This document shows positions 57,568-64,000 of a stretch of 64,000 nt of DNA, one piece after another. Source of the stretch: Ipomoea triloba (lineage: Eukaryota > Streptophyta > Magnoliopsida > Solanales > Convolvulaceae); the NCBI RefSeq assembly GCF_003576645.1, contig NC_044920.1, positions 4,607,100 to 4,671,099 on the forward strand, read 5' to 3'. Under the pieces are notes generated by a model. That model ran no database searches and was not told the origin of the DNA. It saw nothing but the letters and a program-made list of their open reading frames with translations. Position 1 is the stretch's first letter. Every line of letters begins with the position of its first letter. A program made the translations under genes and the position numbers.

Positions 57568-58072
57568 GGTTACCATGTACGGAGTAATTTTTTTTTTTTT
57601 AAATTTGTGAATTCCTTAATATACATTATCAGATAATAGTTGAAATTTTTCTTATCATCTCAAACAAAAGTAAAAATATAAAAAAGAGTTGGTCAGCTGG
57701 GTCACTATCTTCACTAGTTTTGTAAGACAAATAATTAATGCAGTCATTTAATATTGTTTAATTACTTAGCGTACGCCCTTTTTGTTTTTTGTCTTTTTTT
57801 CTTTTTTGGTTGCTCATAAAACGTTAGAAAATTCTTTTAACGGCTAGTCGGATACATTATTTAAACGAGAAAAAAAAAATTATTGTTCCAAAAAAAGTGA
57901 CATAATAGGTGGAACATAGTTCTCTTACTTGAATATTATGAATTTAATTTTTGTCAAGATTTTTTTGATCCAACACATTGTATAAGCTCTTCTTAATAAA
58001 ATTTATCTATCATGTTTAATTTGTGTGCTATTACACAAAGGAAATTTTAGTGTTCAACTCTTAAAAATTATA
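57568..58072. other. AT-rich intergenic DNA
   Basis: No gene or clear repeat beyond T and A runs. Confidence 0.5.
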
Positions 58073-58340
58073 CTACCTCCGTCCCATTTTAATTGTCTGT
58101 TTCGTTTAACGAGGCTTGACTGAAATTATTTGTAATCTAATTTTTCATAATATTAAGTTTAGTATTAAATATTAATATATAAATTTTATATATTTAGAAA
58201 CGACACTAAAAGTACTATTAAACACAAAAAAAATAAATTTAAAAATAATAAAAAATTACTAAAAAAAAAAGCAATAAAGAAAGAGTTGATTTGACCAATG
58301 AATAGTAAATATGACATGTAAAATGGAATAGAGGGAGTAG
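58073..58340 (+). mobile_element. Stowaway-like MITE, complete copy
   Basis: CTACCTCCGTCCCATTTTAA at the left and GAATAGAGGGAGTAG at the right, flanked by TA. Its body matches 31848-32159 without the SINE insert. Confidence 0.85.
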
Positions 58341-58734
58341 TATATTTTTAGTCCCTTAATTTAAAAAAGTCATTTTTAATAAAATAACTCAAACATTTTA
58401 ACTTTATGAAAATTTTACCAAATTTCATTTGATCTATTATATTGCAAATTAAAATTAAAAGTAGTTCAAACTGGGATTGTATGATAAGTCACATTCATAA
58501 TAAATACTCCTTCAGTCCTGAATTGGTCGTCACATTTATTTTTTACACGCTTTTGAAGGAATTAAAGTAAATATTATGTGTTTTTAATTATGCCAATCAC
58601 TTTTAATAATAAAAACAATAAAGAAAGTAAAATTCATAAGAGCAACCTCGTTAACTATAAATTATGTTTTTTTTTTTTTGAAAATTTTGAGGGCAATTTA
58701 TATCGTGGATCATTGTGCACCCCATACCAAAATG

Positions 58735-59295
58735 TTAGGAGATGAGTTCTGTGTATTATAGAGAATCGTTCTGTGTATATTAGGCAATCATTATGTGTAT
58801 TCTAGACAATCATTCTGTGTATTCATGTTAGTAACACATGTTGTGATGTGTTTGTGCATTCGAATGTTTAGGATGATGAGTTCTGTGTATTTTGTGTCAA
58901 TATTTTGTGTATTCTAGGCAACCGTTCTGTGTATTCATGTTATTAACACACGTTGTGATGTGTTTGTGCATTCGAATGTTAGGAGGATGACTTCTGTATA
59001 TTTTGTGTCAAATATTTTGTGTATTCTAGGCAAACGTTCTGTGTATTCATATTAGTAACATTCGAATGTTAGGAGGATGAGTTCTGTGTATTTTGTGTCA
59101 ATATTCTGTGTATTCTAGACAAACGTTCTGTGTATTCTAGGCAACCATTATGTGTCTTCATGTTACTAACATTCGAATGTTAGGAAGATGAGTTCTGTGT
59201 ATTTTGTGTCAATATTCTGTGTATTCTAGGCAACCGTTCTGTGTATTCATGTTAGTAACACAAGTTGTGATGTGTTTGTGCATTCGAATGTAAGG
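58735..59295. repeat. Tandem repeats of about 80-130 bp rich in TTCTGTGTATT
   Basis: GTTAGGAGGATGAGTTCTGT-type starts occur near 58733, 58866, 58978, 59066 and 59178. Each is followed by several TTCTGTGTATTCTAGGCAAC motifs and often TTGTGATGTGTTTGTGCATT. Unit lengths vary. No gene. Confidence 0.8.
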
Positions 59296-59939
59296 ATACA
59301 CAGAATATAAGCCCCCAAGTATTATCTCTTATGTTTCATGTTTTTCAAATTTCACTATGTTGTTTAAATATTCACCTTTTGTCGTGTGTGTTTTTGTGAT
59401 CTGATGAACTTGTGTGTATTTTTTGTTCTTGCTTCTTCGTCCCTGTTTTTGTTGGTTGTTCAAATTACAGTTATATTTTAATTAAAAAAAAACCTGTAAT
59501 ACGGCGACTCATTTCGGACAAGGGTTCACAATGCATTGTGGATCCTGATCCACGGTATAACATTCCATTTTTGAGGTGCCAACTAGGAGAAAGATAATGG
59601 AAAAAAAAGAATGACGAAAAAGTAAAAAGAAAACAAAATATATCTAACAAAAAAATGTTAGTATTACACGTCCAACATGGCGATTGTTGGTTTTAATTTG
59701 TTTTCCCTTTTCTCTCTCTTGGTGGGGCTCACTGAAAACCAATACTTGCAATAATAAAAACTCACTAAAAATCTTGTTCTACCTTTGTTGAAAAATTTTT
59801 CCACTATATTTTAGACGGCAAAAATCACATAAAATTTACTACTGTAAATGCTATAAGGGTAAATTGAAAAAAGTAGAATGATAGTGATGTTCAATTTTAG
59901 AAAGAGGATAATATTTTGGGACAAATTAAAAAAAAAAAA
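59296..59939. other. Intergenic DNA
   Basis: Contains AGGGTTCACAATGCATTGTG near 59521, a dispersed palindromic repeat type also seen near 34803. No gene. Confidence 0.5.
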
Positions 59940-60258
59940 GGAATAAAGTTTAAATTGGCCACTGAACGTTACCTGAAAGTGCAATTAGGCCACTAAACTA
60001 AAAAAAAGTGTAATTAGGCCACTGAACACTCCAAATGTATGCAATTTCACCTGATAGCAGGTTATCATCCATCAAGTTACTTGCTTATGTGGTCGGTGAG
60101 TTGACATTTTAAAATAATTTTTAATAATAAACTATTAAATAAAAAATTAATTTTTTAAAAGAAAACACACACACACACACACACATGCGGCCACCCCTCC
60201 CCCTTAATAATATTCTTGCCACCTTGATAGGAAACTGCGGATAAATCAAATTTAATTA

Positions 60259-60289
<31 letters not shown>

Positions 60290-60496
60290 TTTAGTTTTTA
60301 TTTTAATAGTTTATTATTAAAAATTATTTTAAAATGTCAACTCACCGTCCACGTAAGCAAGTAACGTGATGAAATAGATGATAACCTGTTATCAGGTGAA
60401 ATCACATACATTTGGAGTGTTCAATGGCCTAATTGCAATTTTTTTTTTATTCAGTGGCCTAATTACACTTTCAGTGACCAATTTGAACCTTATTCC
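59940..60496. mobile_element. Long-TIR foldback element (557 bp)
   Basis: The left arm (GGAATAAAGTTTAAATTGGC to about 60150) is inverted in the right arm (60290 to TTTGAACCTTATTCC). Pairs include GTGCAATTAGGCCACT and GTGTTCAATGGCCTAATTGC, or AGGTTATCATC and GATGATAACCT. Inside are (CA)n (60166-60184) and (ATT)n (60262-60288). Long TIRs suggest a Mutator- or foldback-type MITE. A runs on both sides hide the target duplication. Confidence 0.8.
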
Positions 60497-61120
60497 AAAA
60501 AAAAAAAATAAGACAGGTAAAATGGTACGGATGGATTAAGTTAATCTGTATTCAGATTGATTGGATTACGTACTGAGCGTTATGTAGCTTTGTCCCTGGA
60601 CCTTCACATTCTTCTTGAAACTCCGAACATATTGGAACCTTTGTTTTCGATCTACTACTCTTGTTGGTGTAGCCTCCATTTTTATCTTTTCTTTCTATTG
60701 TAAAAATGATTAAAAAAAAATGTAAACTCAAAATATAATAATAAATGGATAGTAATAGCTTGTCATAAATAAAAATAAAAATAAAAATAATAATAAAATC
60801 ATTATTCTAATGTTACCCAAAGCATGACAAAGAAGGGACAGACATGCATCATGTGAGCTATTTACTGAGGAAAAACAGTGTCACACAAACACACACACAA
60901 ACACAAAATCATAGGGGCATACATTTGTCCTTTCAAATGTATTTAAGAGGGTTAGGACTGATGAGCCTTGGAATTCAATTACTTGTGAGTAGGGAGTAGT
61001 ATATTTTGCTTCTATCTCTTTCCTTTCCCCTTTCTGCATTCCCTTCATTAATTAGGGCTAGTAATGCTTACCCTCTACACAGTGTTACCTCTCACTGTTT
61101 TTGTCTTTTTGAAGCCCTTT
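60497..61120. other. Intergenic DNA
   Basis: AT-rich, with an (AAAAT)n stretch near 60767-60790 and AACACACACACAAACAC near 60886. No gene was found. Confidence 0.5.
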
Positions 61121-61560
61121 TTTTTTTTTTTTTTTTGGTGACAAGTGAAACAGTTTTTTTTTTTTTGGTGACAAGTGAAACAGTAGCCATTACTCGAGAG
61201 TGTAACGTACACTAAGTAAATCCCGTCTTTTTGTCCTTAACTGACAAATTAAAATACCACAAGAAGGTCTAGGTTGTCCATAGCTGACCAACTCATCAAA
61301 CCAAGAATGTTGGGATTTGAACTTGTAACATTGTAATTACAAGTTTGTATATAATGTTGGACTGCACATATTATATTTGTGCTTACACGCCCCCTTAACG
61401 TGTGCGGTGGAGTGGAAGTCTCTTTTTTAGGGTGACGCGGAGATTTGAACCCATGATCTTTTGCATAGCTTTGATATCAAATTAAAGCATGTGTTCCATC
61501 TCAATTAAAAGCCTAAACTGATAGTTGGACTGCACATATTATATTTGTGCTCACACTGAT
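61121..61560 (-). repeat. Second SINE-like family and direct repeats
   Basis: TTTTGGTGACAAGTGAAACA is present twice in tandem (61134 and 61165). TTGGACTGCACATATTATAT occurs at 61356 and 61524 as a 32-bp direct repeat. Between these, on the minus strand, ATGGGTTCAAATCTCC (near 61450) looks like a pol III B-box, and a similar GGGATTTGAAC (plus) lies at 61311. Related repeats are at 43545 and 46480. Confidence 0.5.
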
Positions 61561-63940
61561 TACCCCATCTTCTTGAAGCTTTTGTTGCAGGGCTTCATCA
61601 ACCTTCCCCTACAGTCTCACAATTTTAGTGGATATATATAGGATAGTACGTGTATCTCTCAATTTATACAGTTAAATACTTTAAAATTCACGATGAAGTG
61701 CAGTATGTGGGATGTAGTGACATGTGGTGGATGAGATGACCAGAGTTTCTCCTGTCTAATGTAATTAATTACCTTAAAACTTACAACGGATCGGAGTACT
61801 CACCTATAGTTAAAAAAGATATTTTATTTTGTGTATTAATTATCATTTTCTTGCAAGCATACACCATTTTGATTTCCTATACCTAGCATGTGGTCGCATT
61901 TGAAATTCAACAAATATTTGGTGACCTAAAAGGGAGGGGGAACTATTAACCATCTTTCAATTAAATGTTTCATGGAGTTCCCTATGCTAGGGTTGACCTT
62001 CATGTCAAGAGTAATTTTGTGTGGCATATCTTAATCTAATTCTTTACAAGTAATTTAATATTTTTAAATTTAAAATTAAATTTAAATTTAATATAGTTAT
62101 AAACAAAATTTACTGTTGGTTCCTTGATTATTGTACATGTATCAAATTTGATCATTGACTATTAATATTTTCAAATTAGGTGCATGACTATGTAATTTGT
62201 ATCACATTTGGTCATGTTGTCAAATTTTCTGGCCAAGTTTTAAGCCATCTATTGTCGAAATTTCAACAACAAAAAAAAAATGTTCTAATTAAAAGAGTAT
62301 TTCCAGTCAATTACTGCCGAAAAAATTATTTTTCTAGTTGAAATTCCGACAATAGTTGACTGGAAAATTAGACGGTATGACCAAATGTGATACAAAGTAC
62401 AAAGCCATGCACCTAATTTGAAAATATTAATAGTCAAGGACCGTATCAAATGTGATACAAATTACATAGTCATGTGCCTAATTTGAAAATATTACTCCGT
62501 AATAGTTAAAGACCAAATTTGATACATATACAATAGTCAGGGACCAAAAGTGAAATTTTTTATATAGGTCATTTAATTATTATATTTAAGAATATTCATC
62601 ATTAATATGTAATTGAACATATATTTTAATTATAATTGATTGCTATAATCATCGCATACAGAACAAACATAATGAAAATGATATTTTAACTATTGACTTT
62701 TGGTCAATAGTACTAAAAAAAAAACTATTCACTTTTCTACTATTTTCATCATAAAGTTTAAATATAAGAGTACGACACCTTAAAAACTCCTACAGGCAAC
62801 TATAATATCATAAATGTTTTTGACAAGAAGCATAAATGTTAGGAAAATAGTATGACTTACACAAACAGTTGTGCGCTATTTGATATAGAGATGTTTGGTA
62901 AATAGTTGTTAGTTGATGCCTGTTAGTTAATTGGGTTAGTGAGTTTGACTAGTTAATAGCATTAGATAGTTGTAAAAAGATGTTTGGTAAATTAACTGTT
63001 AGCTGATAGCTGATTACATGCAAAATGACTTTCTCAAATGGTTAATTGAAAGTAACTTTTTGAATTTCAGTGTTTTAGAGTAATAAGCTGTTACAAAAAG
63101 TTAATTAATCAAGCACTCATATTAGTTATTTAACTAAGTCATACAACTAATAGTGGTAAAAAAAGTCAAATTGATTGATAAACTAACTATGTTACCAAAC
63201 ATGACCATAATGTTATCTGGTTAATTTGTGATGAATCGATCAATTCATAAATAGTCAATAAATGTAGGAGTTTTTTTTTTTTTTTGAGTACTAGGAGTTT
63301 TATTCTTATGTTAAAATTTGAACATTAGAAGCTAGATTTAGAAGAAAAATTAATATTTTTCTACATGTTAATATTGTTCAAATTTTGGTGTAAATAACAT
63401 TGTACTAAATTTTGTCAAAAAAAAAAAACATTGTACTAAATGTTTAACTATAATATTAAAATCCATATTTAAAGATTTCTTTAACTAATACGGAGTATGA
63501 GATAAGATGTTAGAAATACTTTATTGCTTGCACCAATAATGGGATTGTTCTTACCACTCTCCCAAGAAGAAATAAAATATTGAGAGGTCAGACCAAGCAT
63601 TTCTACAATTCACGAAGACCAATTATCCATTCAAAATTGTCCAGTCATACCACTTATGGTAATTTATTCAACTTTTGATACATTGGACATACCTCAATGA
63701 ACTAAATGAAGTTGACCCCCCTAAAATAGAAAACTATTCTTTAGGGCATTGCATTTGTATTCCACACACACCCTCCCATGTTTTTGGATTGATTTAATCT
63801 TTTTTTTTTTAACTTTAAAAAATAACTAGTAAATTAATTTTAAATTTAATAAGCTAATTATGATGAGATCATAAGTCCTAACCATGATTTGTAAAGATGA
63901 AGAGTTATGATGATAAGTCCTAAATTGTTTACTTGTACTA

Positions 63941-63942
<2 letters not shown>
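61561..63942. other. Intergenic DNA with a palindromic MITE and a hAT-like MITE
   Basis: At about 62110-62550 is an inverted repeat: TTCAAATTAGGTGCATGACT pairs with CATGCACCTAATTTGAAA, and AACTATTGCCGG-type parts are also inverted. At about 62890-63208 is the second copy of the MITE near 37590. No gene. Confidence 0.6.

Positions 63943-64000
<58 letters not shown>
63943..64000. repeat. (CT)n microsatellite at the window end
   Basis: An uninterrupted CT run reaches the last base, so its length is unknown. Confidence 0.95.

Overview
The window is nuclear DNA of a flowering plant, most likely a eudicot. The evidence is GT-AG split genes, a single-exon OVATE-family gene, a PDR-type ABCG transporter relic, and a very AT-rich background full of plant transposon families: Ty3/gypsy Tat lineage, Helitrons, Stowaway- and PIF/Harbinger-like MITEs, and tRNA-like SINEs. 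A decayed plastid rRNA insertion fits this. The sequence alone does not fix the species. Five single N bases (2701, 23258, 23679, 23876, 24193) look like assembly joins, and four of them lie inside one repeat array.

Layout. 163-12090 is a young, complete but coding-defective Tat-lineage LTR retrotransposon on the minus strand. It has LTRs differing by about three substitutions and a perfect 5-bp target duplication. A second, spliced gene runs antisense to gag-pol from its own TATA box. 14717-18785 is a dead full-size ABCG (PDR) transporter gene. 18876-26990 is a Helitron-derived tract with two RPA-like (OB-fold) ORF starts, three tandem-repeat systems and a gapped array of about 0.45-0.7 kb units, ending in a clear Helitron 3' hairpin. 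27808-28140 is a nuclear copy of plastid rrn4.5-rrn5.

28949-34042 is an intact seven-exon gene whose reading frame closes across all six introns (234 aa, DUF2358/NTF2-like type by recall). 34043-43930 is intergenic, with at least three PIF/Harbinger-like MITEs bearing TTA target duplications. 43933-44682 (minus) is an intact OVATE family gene. 45072-51232 holds nested foldback elements, a probable solo Copia LTR and SINEs. 51233-55141 holds a second Helitron sharing its 5' end with the one at 18876 but carrying an AlkB-homologue (ALKBH9/10-like) fragment, followed by a short non-autonomous Helitron. The remainder, to the (CT)n run at 64000, is repeat-rich intergenic DNA.

Only two host genes look functional: the seven-exon gene and the OVATE gene. 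Everything else is mobile DNA, gene relics or organelle-derived DNA. The most interesting items are the antisense gene inside the retrotransposon, which shares a 14-nt core promoter with the LTR; the pair of Helitrons with a common 5' end but different cargo; the triplicated start region of an RPA-like ORF; and four unrelated tandem arrays that all have exactly 42-bp periods.
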